Positions 50,706 to 60,170 are shown, numbered from the stretch's first letter. The stretch is 64,000 bases of DNA from Euryhalocaulis sp050486445 (GCA_050486445.1 JBJHDH010000003.1:53765-117764), one strand, 5' to 3'. A program made the numbers and translations. Notes: generated from the sequence alone by a model not told the origin.

Positions 50706-53035
50706 TGCGGAGTCAGGGTCAGCACGCGCGCGCCGGGCGGAGGGGCTTCGGCGTCCCAGCCGGTGGGGATCGGGATATAGTCGCCACGCGCCCAGGGCTT
50801 CAGCAGATCGCGATAATGCGGCGAGGCGATATGGCCGGACTGGCCCGGCGCAATGGCGAAGAGCGAATCGTCCAGGTCGGCGAGATCATAAACGGCGCGG
50901 AATCCGGCCGCGTGCGTGGTCTCGAATCCATCCTGTGTATAGGGGAAGGAGCCGACATTCACCGTCACGCTATTGCCCGGAAACGGAACGCGGCTGGAGA
51001 AAAGCCCGTCCAGCACCGGGAAGGCGGCGAAGGGCGCATGGGGAAAATAGGCGTTATGCGCACGGCCCCAACGCCAGGAGTCGATGTCACGCCCATATTC
51101 GGCGGCGAGCATTGCGGCGGCGCGGTCCAGCGCCGGGCCGGCGAGAGCCGCGCAGGTCTCGGTCTCCGGAGTCGTCACGTCGTCGCACCAGTGCCCGTAA
51201 GGCCCGGCCAGCACGCTTTCCATGAAGGGCGTGCGCGCGGCGAAAAAGCGGGGGAAGTCTTCGCCCAGCTCGTCGGCATAGATGGCGCGGGCCATCTCTT
51301 TCAGCCAGGCGGACCAGATCAGCCCCGGGGCGGAGTCCACGGCCATGTCCCCATTCCAGGATTGCAGCTGCTCCAGCGCCGCCCAACCCAGCTCGGTTTC
51401 CGGCTGCATCTCTGAAAGCGCCGTCAGGATGACCAGCGCCGAAAGGTCCAGCGTATCCTGCTGGATGGCGGCGAAGCTCTCCGCTGTGTGCGCGGGCTGG
51501 CGCGAGAGCAGGTCGATAATACGTCCGGCGCGATAATGCTCGGCCCAGGACTCCGTGATGGGATAAGGATAGTCCTCTGGCGCGACGCGGTTATTGGCGC
51601 TGACGATCATGCCGTCCGCCGGATTGAGCGCCTGTGGCAGATGCTCGAAGGGAACCAGAGTCCGCCATGCGCCGTCCGGTCCGCGCACAGGCAGGGCGCC
51701 CGGCGCAATAAAGCCGATATCGCCGCCCGTATCGGCATAGACGATATTCTGCATGGGCACATAAAACCGGCGCAGCGCGGCCGTGAATTGAGCCCAGTCC
51801 TGCGCGGCGTTCAGATCCTGCCCCACGGTCACGGTGCGGTCGGCCGGATCGTCCAGAGTCCAGCGCAGCACCGCGACCTGACCTTCAGCAGCCAGCGCGC
51901 CTTGCGGGAATACATCCGGGGGCAGCACCGCCCCCTGCGCCGCGCGGCGCACCAGCACGCTGCGCGGCTCGCCGAAACGCACGGCAATGGTCTCGATCCA
52001 CTCCTCGATCACCGCGCTTTCGGGCAGGAGGAGCAGATCGGCGACGTCCGCGCCGGTATTGGTCATGCCCCAGGCGATGCGCTCATTGCGCCCCAGAACG
52101 ACAGAGGGCGCGCCCGGAACCGTTCCGCCCACGGTGGCGCCGCGCGGTCCGCGAATGGCGGCCAGATGCCATGTGGCCGGCGCGCGCAGCGACAGATGCG
52201 GATCGTTGGCGAGCAGAGGTAGGCCGCTTTCGGTATGCGCGCCGGAAACGACCCAGTTATTGGAGCCTTCGGGCGTATTTCCATCCGGCGCGGCGGCGTC
52301 CGGCGCCGGGGCGCCCGCGTCAGGCACAAGACCCGGAATAAAATCCATATCTTCCGCCGAAAGAACCGAAGGGCCGTTCACCGGATAGGGCGGAAGGAAC
52401 TCGGCGAAGCGTTCCGGGCTCAGAATCTGCGCCAGACGCACCCGGCCGGGCGCGCGCAGGCCGGCGCCGGAAATCAGGTCATAGCCCAGCCCCTTATAGA
52501 CCAGCACAGCATCGGCGGCCGTCCAGTCCGCGGGCGAGACGCCCAGCATCAAAAATTCCAGCGGCGGCGTGAAGCCTGGCGCGCGCATGGCGGCGTTCAC
52601 GCCATCGGCATAGGCCAGGAGCGGCGCCAGTTCTTCCGGCGTCAGCGCGCCGGCCAGCGTGTCGGCGGCGCGCGCCAGCCCGTAGATTCGCATGCGCGCA
52701 TCGCTCTCTACCGCCAGCGAGCCGAGCACCGACGCCACTTCGCCGCGCAGGAACCAGCGCGTCATATGCATCTGCCACAGCCGGTCCTGGGCGTGGACGA
52801 AGCCAACGCCAAAGGCGGCGTCATGGTCTGTCTCTGCAAAGATATGCGGCACGCCATTGCCGTCGCGGATGATGACAATCTCCGCGTCCGGTCCGGCGAT
52901 CTGAAGCTCGCCTTCGGTCTGCGGCAAAGCCTGGAATGCGCGCCAGCCGAGCGCGCCGACGCCCAGCCACGCGATCAGGAACAGCGCGAGCAGGCCGGCG
53001 GCGCCCCGGCGCAGGATGAGGCTGATCGTTTTCAT
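50702..53035 (-). CDS. Penicillin acylase family Ntn-hydrolase
   Basis: A 777-residue exported or membrane-anchored amidase (hydrophobic segment about 11-30). The chain should self-cleave before Ser258 in TPEGSNNWVVSG, exposing the N-terminal nucleophile serine. Alpha-subunit features RDGNGVPHIFAETDHDAAFG and HAQDRLWQM are diagnostic, as is NDPHLSLRAPATWHL in the beta subunit. The family includes penicillin G acylases, acyl-homoserine-lactone acylases and N-acyl amino acid hydrolases; the specificity is not readable. Overlaps M20 and GNAT genes by ATGA on both sides. Confidence 0.92.
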   Translation of the reverse strand: MKTISLILRRGAAGLLALFLIAWLGVGALGWRAFQALPQTEGELQIAGPDAEIVIIRDGNGVPHIFAETDHDAAFGVGFVHAQDRLWQMHMTRWFLRGEVASVLGSLAVESDARMRIYGLARAADTLAGALTPEELAPLLAYADGVNAAMRAPGFTPPLEFLMLGVSPADWTAADAVLVYKGLGYDLISGAGLRAPGRVRLAQILSPERFAEFLPPYPVNGPSVLSAEDMDFIPGLVPDAGAPAPDAAAPDGNTPEGSNNWVVSGAHTESGLPLLANDPHLSLRAPATWHLAAIRGPRGATVGGTVPGAPSVVLGRNERIAWGMTNTGADVADLLLLPESAVIEEWIETIAVRFGEPRSVLVRRAAQGAVLPPDVFPQGALAAEGQVAVLRWTLDDPADRTVTVGQDLNAAQDWAQFTAALRRFYVPMQNIVYADTGGDIGFIAPGALPVRGPDGAWRTLVPFEHLPQALNPADGMIVSANNRVAPEDYPYPITESWAEHYRAGRIIDLLSRQPAHTAESFAAIQQDTLDLSALVILTALSEMQPETELGWAALEQLQSWNGDMAVDSAPGLIWSAWLKEMARAIYADELGEDFPRFFAARTPFMESVLAGPYGHWCDDVTTPETETCAALAGPALDRAAAMLAAEYGRDIDSWRWGRAHNAYFPHAPFAAFPVLDGLFSSRVPFPGNSVTVNVGSFPYTQDGFETTHAAGFRAVYDLADLDDSLFAIAPGQSGHIASPHYRDLLKPWARGDYIPIPTGWDAEAPPPGARVLTLTPQ

Positions 53036-54300
53036 GCCAGCAGGTCCAGCGCGGCGGCGGCCATCGCCTCGGCGCCGCGCGCCAGAGTCGGGCGCGGCGC
53101 CGGCGCGAAATACGGTGAGTGCAGCGTCGGCAGGGCCTCGGATGTGCGCTGGGCCTCGGCATGGCGCGCGGGGTCCACGGCGCCCAGCCAGAACAGCATG
53201 GAGGGGATTTTCGGCTCTGTGCGGCCGAAGCGCGAAAAATCCTCGCCGCCCATCACCGGCCGGATGCCGCGCACATTCTCCGCCCCGAACTGGTGGGAGA
53301 ACACGCCTGCCATGCGCGCTGACAGGTCCGGATCGTTGAAGGTCGCCGGCGTGTGCTCGTCGCGCACCGTCACCTGCGGCAGCCGGTCTTCCGGCAGGCC
53401 GAAGGCGCGGCCCATATGGATGCAGATGCGCCGGATCGATTCCAGCATCCGCGCGCGTACTGCGGCGTCGTAGGAGCGCACGGTGATCTGAAGATCGACG
53501 CGATCCGGAATCACATTGTGTTTGGCTCCGCCCTGAATCGCGCCGATGGTCAGCACGGCGGGATCCTGTGGGTCGGTCTCGCGGCTGACCACGGTTTGCA
53601 GCGCGGTGACGATCTGCGCCGCCAGCACCACGGGGTCGCGCGCGCCGTGCGGGTAGGCGCCGTGGCCGCCGACGCCCAGCACCGCGATATCCACCGAGTC
53701 GACATTGGCCATGGTATAACCGGCTGTGTAACCGATCACGCCGGAGGGCAGTTCCGCGTTTACATGGAGAGCGAGGTTGAAATCCGGGCGCGGGAAGCGC
53801 TCGAACAGGCCATCCTCGATCATCGCCCTGGCGCCGCCGCCGCGCTCCTCCGCCGGTTGGGCGACCAAAACCAGATTGCCGCGCCAGGACTCGCGCATCG
53901 CCGAAAGCCGCCGCGCCGCGCCGATCAGCGCTGTCATGTGCGCGTCGTGGCCGCAGGCGTGCATTACGCCGACATTGTGGCCCTCGTCATCGACGGTCTG
54001 CACGGTAGAAGCGTAGGGCAGGCCGGTGCGCTCGGTGACCGGCAGCGCGTCCATATCGGCGCGTAGCAGCACGGTCGGTCCGGCGCCATTGTCGATCAGC
54101 CCCACCACCCCCGTGCCGCCCACATTTTCGGTCACTTGCGCCCCGGCTCGCTCCAGTTCCTCGGCCATGCGCGCCGCCGTGGCGTGCTCGTGAAAGCTCA
54201 GTTCCGGGTTGCGATGCAAATGTTCGTAGAGGCCGAGCAGATAGGGTTCGTCCGCCTCGATCTCCGCCCGCAATGCCGCGCCTGTGCGTGGGTCGCTCAT
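53032..54300 (-). CDS. M20 family amidohydrolase (aminoacylase / hippurate hydrolase type)
   Basis: A 422-residue zinc metallopeptidase-fold amidohydrolase. Motifs are LHRNPELSFHEHATA (about 28-42), LRADMDALPVTE (about 77-88), MHACGHDAHMTALIGAA (about 112-128), QPAEERGGGARAMIEDG and PVMGGEDFSRF. Family members deacylate N-acyl amino acids or cleave aminobenzoyl and hippurate substrates in the cytoplasm. The ATG at 54300 follows GGAAGGAAA; an upstream in-frame ATG adds 127 non-conserved codons. First gene of the three-gene leftward operon. Confidence 0.92.
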   Translation of the reverse strand: MSDPRTGAALRAEIEADEPYLLGLYEHLHRNPELSFHEHATAARMAEELERAGAQVTENVGGTGVVGLIDNGAGPTVLLRADMDALPVTERTGLPYASTVQTVDDEGHNVGVMHACGHDAHMTALIGAARRLSAMRESWRGNLVLVAQPAEERGGGARAMIEDGLFERFPRPDFNLALHVNAELPSGVIGYTAGYTMANVDSVDIAVLGVGGHGAYPHGARDPVVLAAQIVTALQTVVSRETDPQDPAVLTIGAIQGGAKHNVIPDRVDLQITVRSYDAAVRARMLESIRRICIHMGRAFGLPEDRLPQVTVRDEHTPATFNDPDLSARMAGVFSHQFGAENVRGIRPVMGGEDFSRFGRTEPKIPSMLFWLGAVDPARHAEAQRTSEALPTLHSPYFAPAPRPTLARGAEAMAAAALDLLA

Positions 54301-54405
54301 CCCGTTTCCTTCCCAAATTCGGGGCCTGCCGTCGAGGGCACACGCTTGTAGGGAGAGTTGGGCGGGGGCATGATTCCGGCCGGGCGATAGAGAGGGGCAG
54401 GGCCG

Positions 54406-55275
54406 ATGGCCAAGATCACATTTCTGGGTCTGGGCGTGATGGGCTTCCCCATGGCCGGGCATCTGGCGGCGGGAGGCCACTCGGTCGCGGTCTGGAACCG
54501 CACGGGGGAGAAGGCAGAGGCGTGGGCGCGGAAACACCCGGGGCGTGCGGCCGAGACTATTGAGGACGCTGTTTCCGGCGCCGAATTCGTCTTTATGTGC
54601 CTGGGCGACGACCCGGATGTGCGCGCCGTCGCCATTCCCGCTATCAAGGCGATGCGCGCGGGCGCGCTGCTGATCGACCACACCACGGCCAGTCCGGCGT
54701 TGGCGCGGGTGCTGGACGAACGCTGCGTCGAGTCAGGAGCTGGCTTTCTCGATGCGCCGGTCAGCGGCGGTCAGGCGGGGGCGGAGGCGGGTCAGCTTTC
54801 CATCATGTGCGGCGGCGCGGAGGGCGCTTTCAGGCGCGCGGAACCGGTCATGGCCGCCTACGCAAAATCCACGCTGTTGGTGGGACCGGCGGGTGCGGGC
54901 CAGCTTTGCAAGGCGGTGAACCAGATCTGCATTGCCGGTCTGCTTCAGGGTCTGGCGGAAGGGCTGCATTTCGCCAAACGCGCCGGGCTGGACCCGGAGA
55001 CCGTCTTCACGGCGATCTCGAAGGGCGCGGCGCAGTCCTGGCAGATGGACAATCGCTGGGCGAGCATGGCGGAGAGCCGGTTCGATTTCGGCTTCGCGCT
55101 GGACTGGATGCGCAAGGATTTGCGGATTGCATTGGAAGAGGCCCGGCGCACCGGCGCGCGGCTGCCTGTCACCGCGCTGGTCGATCAGTTTTACGCCGAT
55201 CTCCAGGCCGAGGGACATGGGCGCTGGGATACGTCCAGTCTCGTGTCGCGGCTGGAGACAGGCGCCGGATTGTGA
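54406..55275 (+). CDS. 3-hydroxyisobutyrate dehydrogenase family NAD(P)-dependent oxidoreductase
   Basis: A 289-residue beta-hydroxyacid dehydrogenase. The Rossmann motif is FLGLGVMGFPMAGHLAAGG (6-24), the substrate loop is DAPVSGGQAGAEAGQLSIM (117-133 region), and the catalytic Lys169 lies in GAGQLCKAVNQ. The family includes 3-hydroxyisobutyrate, tartronate semialdehyde and succinic semialdehyde reductases. Valine-degradation partners are not nearby, so the substrate stays open. Divergent from the M20 gene. Confidence 0.9.
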   Translation: MAKITFLGLGVMGFPMAGHLAAGGHSVAVWNRTGEKAEAWARKHPGRAAETIEDAVSGAEFVFMCLGDDPDVRAVAIPAIKAMRAGALLIDHTTASPALARVLDERCVESGAGFLDAPVSGGQAGAEAGQLSIMCGGAEGAFRRAEPVMAAYAKSTLLVGPAGAGQLCKAVNQICIAGLLQGLAEGLHFAKRAGLDPETVFTAISKGAAQSWQMDNRWASMAESRFDFGFALDWMRKDLRIALEEARRTGARLPVTALVDQFYADLQAEGHGRWDTSSLVSRLETGAGL

Positions 55276-55357
55276 AAGAAAAGACCCCCTGACTCGCTGG
55301 CGCTCCGTCCCACGGAATGCTGAAATGCGCCAAGTCCATCAAAACCCGGGAGTTTCC

Positions 55358-55924
55358 ATGAAAACGATTATCGCCCTTGCCGCCGGCGCCGCGCTGCTGG
55401 CGCCGCTCGCCGCTTTTGCGCAGGACGACGCCCCGCAGGGCGCCAGCCAGCGCGCCGCCGCCGCCGGTCCGAATTGCGACGCGCCGGTTCCCACCGCTGT
55501 GCCGGTCACCGGCGCGATGACGCGGGAAGCCCAGCTCGCGCTGCTGGAGCATGACGATCCGCAACTGGCGGCGAACAAGCGGCTGGTCTGGGACATGTGG
55601 CGGACATTGCTGAACGGCTATCACATCGACCGCGCGCCGGAGTTCATCCACGAGGATTACATTCAGCATAACCCGATGGCAGATACGGGCCTCGCGGGCA
55701 TGCAGAATTTCTTCCGTTCGCTGGGTATTCCGGCGCGTGAGATTCCGGACGCCATCCCGGAGGGCGTCGTGGATGTGCTGGCGGAAAGAGACATGGTCGT
55801 GATCTTCTTCCCGCGGCAGTACACGGACTCCTGTGGTCGGCAGTACACCAGCACCTGGTTCGATGCGTTCCGGATCGAGGACGGGCTGATCGTACAGCAC
55901 TGGGACGCCGCCCAGCGGCCCTGA
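55358..55924 (+). CDS. Exported SnoaL-like (NTF2 fold) protein
   Basis: A 188-residue protein with a signal peptide (MKTIIALAAGAALLAPLAAFAQ) and one SnoaL-like domain from about 68 (ANKRLVWDMWRTLLNGYHID). Further family features are HEDYIQHNPMADTGLAGMQ and FDAFRIEDGLIVQHWDAAQ, resembling the predicted aldol-condensation-type SnoaL group. It is distinct from the modules at 23732-25956, lacking their PFHYxNP tail. The ATG at 55358 is set by the signal peptide. A strong terminator follows. Confidence 0.85.
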   Translation: MKTIIALAAGAALLAPLAAFAQDDAPQGASQRAAAAGPNCDAPVPTAVPVTGAMTREAQLALLEHDDPQLAANKRLVWDMWRTLLNGYHIDRAPEFIHEDYIQHNPMADTGLAGMQNFFRSLGIPAREIPDAIPEGVVDVLAERDMVVIFFPRQYTDSCGRQYTSTWFDAFRIEDGLIVQHWDAAQRP

Positions 55925-55949
55925 CCTTTCGTTTCATATCTATGTAATG

Positions 55950-55984
55950 CGGCGCGCCGGACTCAGTCCGGCGCGCCGTTTTTT
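55950..55984 (+). terminator. Rho-independent terminator
   Basis: A 13-14 base-pair GC-rich stem (left 55950-55963, right 55965-55978) with a tight TCA-type loop is followed by six T residues (55979-55984). It closes the SnoaL-like gene transcript. Confidence 0.93.
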
Positions 55985-56116
55985 GCATTCTTGGGGTGTG
56001 TCTTTCCGCTGTGACTCACGGCTGCATGAGGTTGATGACAAACACAGCAATGGGCGGAACGGCTCTTCGCGGCCCCCGTTGGTCTGGCATCGCTAAACCA
56101 ACCGGGAGGATACCCG

Positions 56117-56716
56117 ATGAAATCGTATCATATCGCACTCTATGCAGGCGCTGCGATGCTGTTCGCTGGCGCCGCATCCGCCGAGGAGCATGGGGCCAAG
56201 CAGCGGACGCAGACCGACGCAGGCTACGGGGTCGAACAAACGCAAGCCAATGTTGACGCCGCGCGCGACCAGCGCGGCACCGAGGCCGCTGGCTATGGTG
56301 TTGACGGTCCCGCTTATCCCGCCGGCGTTGTGCCGCGCGAGACCCTCGAAGCGCGTCAGGCGGAACAGCAGGATATGGAGCGGCAGGATCAGGCTCAGCC
56401 GTTCCCCGGTCAAACCGGACAGGCTCAGCAGCAAGGCCAAGCCGGAGAAGCCGCCCAAACATGGCAGGGCGATGATGCTCGTCAGCAGGCGGAGCAGGAC
56501 CGGGATCAGCGCCAGCAGGCGAGGATAGAAGATCATCCCGCGATGGTGGACCGGGCCGAGGATTTCGATCGCGAGGCTCGCCGTGAGCAACTGGCGGAAC
56601 TGGGCGTCGATATCAACGAAGCGGCGCCTGCGCGTATCCTTGATCCTGGCACGATCGGGGAAGATCAGGCGGCGTTGCGTGAGTTCGAATTCGAACAGGG
56701 CAGCACGGAATTCTGA
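56117..56716 (+). CDS. Exported glutamine-rich hypothetical protein
   Basis: A 199-residue protein with a signal peptide (MKSYHIALYAGAAMLFAGAASA). The mature part is low-complexity and hydrophilic. It contains two GYGV repeats (AGYGVEQTQ, AGYGVDGPAY), a Gln/Gly run (FPGQTGQAQQQGQAG) and an acidic, helical C-terminus (REQLAELGVDINEAAPARIL). No recognised domain. GGGAGGA precedes the ATG. It sits alone between two terminator-like hairpins. Confidence 0.75.
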   Translation: MKSYHIALYAGAAMLFAGAASAEEHGAKQRTQTDAGYGVEQTQANVDAARDQRGTEAAGYGVDGPAYPAGVVPRETLEARQAEQQDMERQDQAQPFPGQTGQAQQQGQAGEAAQTWQGDDARQQAEQDRDQRQQARIEDHPAMVDRAEDFDREARREQLAELGVDINEAAPARILDPGTIGEDQAALREFEFEQGSTEF

Positions 56717-56738
56717 TCGGCAGAATGCTGGAGTAGCG

Positions 56739-56768
56739 GAGCGCGGTCCGCATGTGCGGATCGCGCTC
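56739..56768. terminator. Hairpin between convergent genes
   Basis: GAGCGCGGTCCGCA and TGCGGATCGCGCTC form a 14-base-pair stem with one G-T pair and a TG loop. It sits between the Gln-rich protein gene and trmFO. No T run follows on either strand, so termination is likely but not certain. Confidence 0.45.
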
Positions 56769-56816
56769 TGGCTTACCCTGCGTCGCCGGCCCCTAACGCT
56801 TGAGTCAGGGCTGGCG

Positions 56817-58238
56817 TTATTCCGCCGCCCAGCGTGTGCCGAAAGGCTCGTCCCGCCAGAGAGAGAGATTTCGCAGTGCTCGTGCAGAGATGGCGCGCTT
56901 TTTCGCCAGAGCTTTTTCCTTACCGCGCAGACGTTTGCCTTCGGGTTTTGGAAGCGGCTCCTCCAGTGGCGGGAACAGACCAAAATTGACGTTCATCGGC
57001 TGGAACGCGCCGCTGCCTCCCACATGTCCGCCTGTAATGTGAGCGATCAATGCGCCGAGCGCCGTTGTGGGCGGAGGCGGCCCAAGTGTCTGACCCAGTC
57101 GTCCGGCAGATGCGAAACGTCCGGCGACAAGGCCGATGGCGGCGGATTCCACATAGCCCTCCACACCCGTGATCTGACCGGCGAAGCGCAGACGCGGATC
57201 GGCGCGCAGCCGCAGGCCTGTATCAAGCAGCCGGGGCGAATCCAGAAACGTATTGCGATGCACGCCGCCCAGCCGCGCGAATTCGGCGTTAGCGAGGCCC
57301 GGGATCATTCGGAAGATGTCCGTCTGTGCACCATATTTCAGCTTGGTCTGGAAGCCGACCATATTCCACAGAGTGCCCAGCGCATTATCCTGACGAAGTT
57401 GCACCACAGCATATGGCTTTTCATCCGGGCGGTGTGCGTTGGTCAGACCGACGGGTTTCATTGGACCGTGGCGCAGGGTCTCGCGCCCTCGCTCGGCCAT
57501 CACCTCAATAGGCAGACAGCCCTCGAAATAGGGTGTGTCTTTCTCCCATTCCCTGAGCTCCGTCTTCGGACCTGCCAGTAGCGCGTCCACGAAGGCGTCG
57601 TATTGCGTCCGGTCCATCGGGCAGTTGATATAGGCGGCGCGTTCGGCCTCCGTATCGCCCTTGTCGTAGCGCGACTGCATCCATGCAACCGACATGTCGA
57701 TGGATTCGCGATGCACGATGGGCGCGATAGCGTCGAAGAAAGCGAGGCTCTTGGCGCCGGTCAGCGTCCGCACCGCTTCGGCCAGCGCCGGCGAAGTGAG
57801 GGGGCCGGTGGCGACGATCACGTTGTCCCATTCTGCGGGCGGCAGGCCGCTGACCTCGCCGCGCTCGATCCGTACCAGCGGATGCGCTGTCAGCGCCGAT
57901 TCGACCAGTGCGGAAAACGCCTCACGGTCTACGGCCAGCGCACCGCCTGCCGGGGTGCGGCTGAGCCCGGCCGCGCGCATCACCAGTGAATCGCAGCGCC
58001 GCATTTCCTCGTGCAACAGGCCGACCGCGTTGGTCTCCGCGTCGTCGGAGCGAAAGGAATTGGAGCAGACCAGCTCCGCCAGCCCGGCGGTCTGGTGCGC
58101 GGGCGTTGTGCATTCCGGGCGCATTTCATGCAGCACGACAGGAACGCCAGCCTTGGCGATCTGCCAGGCAGCCTCTGTGCCAGCCAGCCCGCCGCCGATC
58201 ACATGGACTGGCTGAAGGTGCTTTGAGGTTGCGATCAT
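56817..58238 (-). CDS. trmFO: Methylenetetrahydrofolate-tRNA-(uracil-5-)-methyltransferase TrmFO
   Basis: FAD- and folate-dependent enzyme that makes m5U54 in tRNA. The FAD site VHVIGGGLAGTEAAWQIA is at about 12-29. Other signatures are LHEMRPECTTPAHQT, AELVCSNSFRSDDAETNAVGLLHEEMR, and FEGCLPIEVMAERGRETLRHGPM with the catalytic cysteine of CLPIEVM. The C-terminal GGHVGGSGAFQPMNVNFGLFPPL is diagnostic. The 473-residue length is normal. Confidence 0.97.
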   Translation of the reverse strand: MIATSKHLQPVHVIGGGLAGTEAAWQIAKAGVPVVLHEMRPECTTPAHQTAGLAELVCSNSFRSDDAETNAVGLLHEEMRRCDSLVMRAAGLSRTPAGGALAVDREAFSALVESALTAHPLVRIERGEVSGLPPAEWDNVIVATGPLTSPALAEAVRTLTGAKSLAFFDAIAPIVHRESIDMSVAWMQSRYDKGDTEAERAAYINCPMDRTQYDAFVDALLAGPKTELREWEKDTPYFEGCLPIEVMAERGRETLRHGPMKPVGLTNAHRPDEKPYAVVQLRQDNALGTLWNMVGFQTKLKYGAQTDIFRMIPGLANAEFARLGGVHRNTFLDSPRLLDTGLRLRADPRLRFAGQITGVEGYVESAAIGLVAGRFASAGRLGQTLGPPPPTTALGALIAHITGGHVGGSGAFQPMNVNFGLFPPLEEPLPKPEGKRLRGKEKALAKKRAISARALRNLSLWRDEPFGTRWAAE

Positions 58239-58413
58239 GCGGGCATATCCAGCAGGCTGACGGCGGGCGTCAAGCGCCCGGGATGCGTTCGACAGTCCCG
58301 GACCCAGACGATTTGTAACATTCTCCGTCTTGCCCCCTGTAGTCAGGTTTCACTAGGCTGTGATCGAGAAAGCGGGCTGGACAAGTCTCGCGGGAGTTGG
58401 GGAGATTTTCACC

Positions 58414-59526
58414 ATGAAGCATTTGATCGTCACTGTGGCGCTTGCATTCGGCCTGTCGGCCGGCGGCGCTCTGGCACAGGATCCGGCGGCGCAGCAGGAA
58501 GCGCTGGCCCATAACGAAGCGTCTAACACAGCATTTGAGGCAGGCGATCCGGAAGCAGGCATGCGTGAGGCGGAAGCCGCCTGGCGCGCCGCCGAGCGGG
58601 GCTGGGGCGATAATCCCAATACTGCTGAACTGGCGATGCTGGTGACGGTCGGTCATATCGACCTCGGCAATCCCGCCGCAGCTCGTGAAGCCGCGGCCCG
58701 GACAGTGGAGCTGGCCCCGCATGCGCAGAGCTATACGGAAGCCGAAGCGCGCCTGTGGCACGGGATGAGCCTTGTCGGCGATCCAGGTCAGCGCGCGGCG
58801 ATTGAAGCCGGACTCGCCGGAATGGAAGCCGCCGGCGCGGTCAGTGAGGATGTGGTCCGCGGCCGGTTGACCCTGGCGGCTTTGCAGCTTGGCGGCGGCG
58901 ATCCGCAGACGGCGGCGGCCACGGCCCAGCAGGCGGTCGAGGACGCGCGTGTCATCGAATCCCCGATGCTCCGCTCGCATTTGTTCGAGCTGGGCAAACT
59001 TCAGTATCTGGCGGGCCAGTTCGGCCCGGCGGCCTTCACCCTGGCCGAGAGTCTGAACATGTGGGAGGAGCAGCGGCCCGGCGATCTGCCCAAGCCGCTG
59101 GCCGATACGCTGGCCTGGCAGACCATCGCCGGGCAGGCCTCGCGCCGCAGCATGGAGGAAGCCGGCGCTCCCGCCGGCGGTCCGGGCGGCGGCATGAGGG
59201 GCGGTTTTGGCGGCGGTTTTGGTGGTTTCGCACCCGCCTGGAATTTCCTGCCGCAGCGCAGCAATTGCAGCGTCGAATATCAGGGCGAAATTCCGCCATT
59301 GCCGAGACCGGAAGGTGATCGCGCCACGCTGGGCGCCGCGGTCGTACTTTTTGATATCGCCGATGATGGCCGGTCGGCGACCAATATCCGGATTGTCGGT
59401 TCCGCGCCGGGGATGGCTCAATATGAGCAAGAGATCGTTCAGCGCATTGCCGACCGCACGGCGCGGCGCAATGTGCGTTCGGCCTGCCGGGCCGGACGGA
59501 TCGAAACGATCCAGTACGAGTATTGA
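58414..59526 (+). CDS. Exported helical-repeat protein with TonB-C-like end
   Basis: A 370-residue protein of unknown function. A signal peptide (LIVTVALAFGLSAGGALA) precedes an alpha-helical, TPR-like region (about 25-240; repeats such as AFEAGDPEAGMREAEAAWRA). A Gly-rich linker follows (about 250-273, GGPGGGMRGGFGGGFGGF). The C-terminal about 90 residues (VVLFDIADDGRSATNIRIVG, then ARRNVRSACRAG) resemble a TonB C-terminal-type beta domain. The ATG at 58414 follows GGGGAG. Confidence 0.78.
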   Translation: MKHLIVTVALAFGLSAGGALAQDPAAQQEALAHNEASNTAFEAGDPEAGMREAEAAWRAAERGWGDNPNTAELAMLVTVGHIDLGNPAAAREAAARTVELAPHAQSYTEAEARLWHGMSLVGDPGQRAAIEAGLAGMEAAGAVSEDVVRGRLTLAALQLGGGDPQTAAATAQQAVEDARVIESPMLRSHLFELGKLQYLAGQFGPAAFTLAESLNMWEEQRPGDLPKPLADTLAWQTIAGQASRRSMEEAGAPAGGPGGGMRGGFGGGFGGFAPAWNFLPQRSNCSVEYQGEIPPLPRPEGDRATLGAAVVLFDIADDGRSATNIRIVGSAPGMAQYEQEIVQRIADRTARRNVRSACRAGRIETIQYEY

Positions 59527-59535
59527 TTACAGGAA

Positions 59536-59570
59536 TGGGGCCGGCCGGGACTTCCTGGCCGGTCCAATTC
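59536..59570 (+). terminator. Weak hairpin after the helical-repeat gene
   Basis: GGGCCGGCC and GGCCGGTCC pair across a ten-base loop shortly after the stop at 59526. It lacks a proper T run. The rest of the gap to 59774 shows nothing clear. Confidence 0.35.
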
Positions 59571-59774
59571 CGTTGGCTATGGTCAACTGTAATTAACGCT
59601 GGCGCACAGGCCTGAATCGGGCGACAGCCCCTTATCTGTAGGGCGCGGGGCGTCGTTGCGCCAAACTTCAAAAACGGCGTCTAATCTTAGCAAGTTAGTA
59701 ATGGACCTGCGTCTATCCAGACGGCAACGGGGCAGGACTCCATTGCGCGGCCGGGTGCGGGCGGGAGCGGCAAG

Positions 59775-60170
59775 TTGAACGATAATAAAGAGAATGCAAA
59801 AACGCGCCATTTGAAAGTACTGGTTGTCGAGGACAACGTTATCAATCAGATTGTTATGGAAGGTCTGTTGAAAACGTTCGGCCACGAGCCGGTGCTGGTG
59901 GACAACGGCCGTGACGCGGTCTCACTGGCGGAATCCGCCGGATTCGATCTGATTCTGATGGACCTCCATATGCCGGAAATGGACGGCTATGAGACTACGC
60001 GCGAGATTCGCTCGACGGAAAAGGGGGAGCGCACCCCGATCATCGCGGTGACCGCCGACGCGCTGTCCGGCACCAAGGAGCGTTGTATGGACGCTGGCAT
60101 GGATGGCTATGTCACCAAGCCGGTGGACCCTGACCGGCTGGTCAGCGAGATTTTGCGCGTCACCAACTGA
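59775..60170 (+). CDS. Single-domain response regulator (receiver only)
   Basis: A 131-residue CheY-like receiver with no output domain. The acidic pocket is Glu19-Asp20 (VVEDN), the phospho-acceptor is Asp63 in LILMDLHMPEMDGYE, and Thr in AVTAD and Lys in VTKPVD complete the switch. The sequence is closest in style to receivers of hybrid kinases and to phosphorelay carriers. It is not a DivK orthologue by my reading, although spmX lies about 400 bases downstream. The start is TTG with GGAGCGG upstream. Confidence 0.9.
   Translation: MNDNKENAKTRHLKVLVVEDNVINQIVMEGLLKTFGHEPVLVDNGRDAVSLAESAGFDLILMDLHMPEMDGYETTREIRSTEKGERTPIIAVTADALSGTKERCMDAGMDGYVTKPVDPDRLVSEILRVTN

Noticed and set aside
59775..60170. 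Calling the receiver protein DivK because spmX is nearby
   Set aside because: The sequence around the phosphorylation site and the N-terminus reads like a hybrid-kinase-type receiver, not the DivK sequence I remember.
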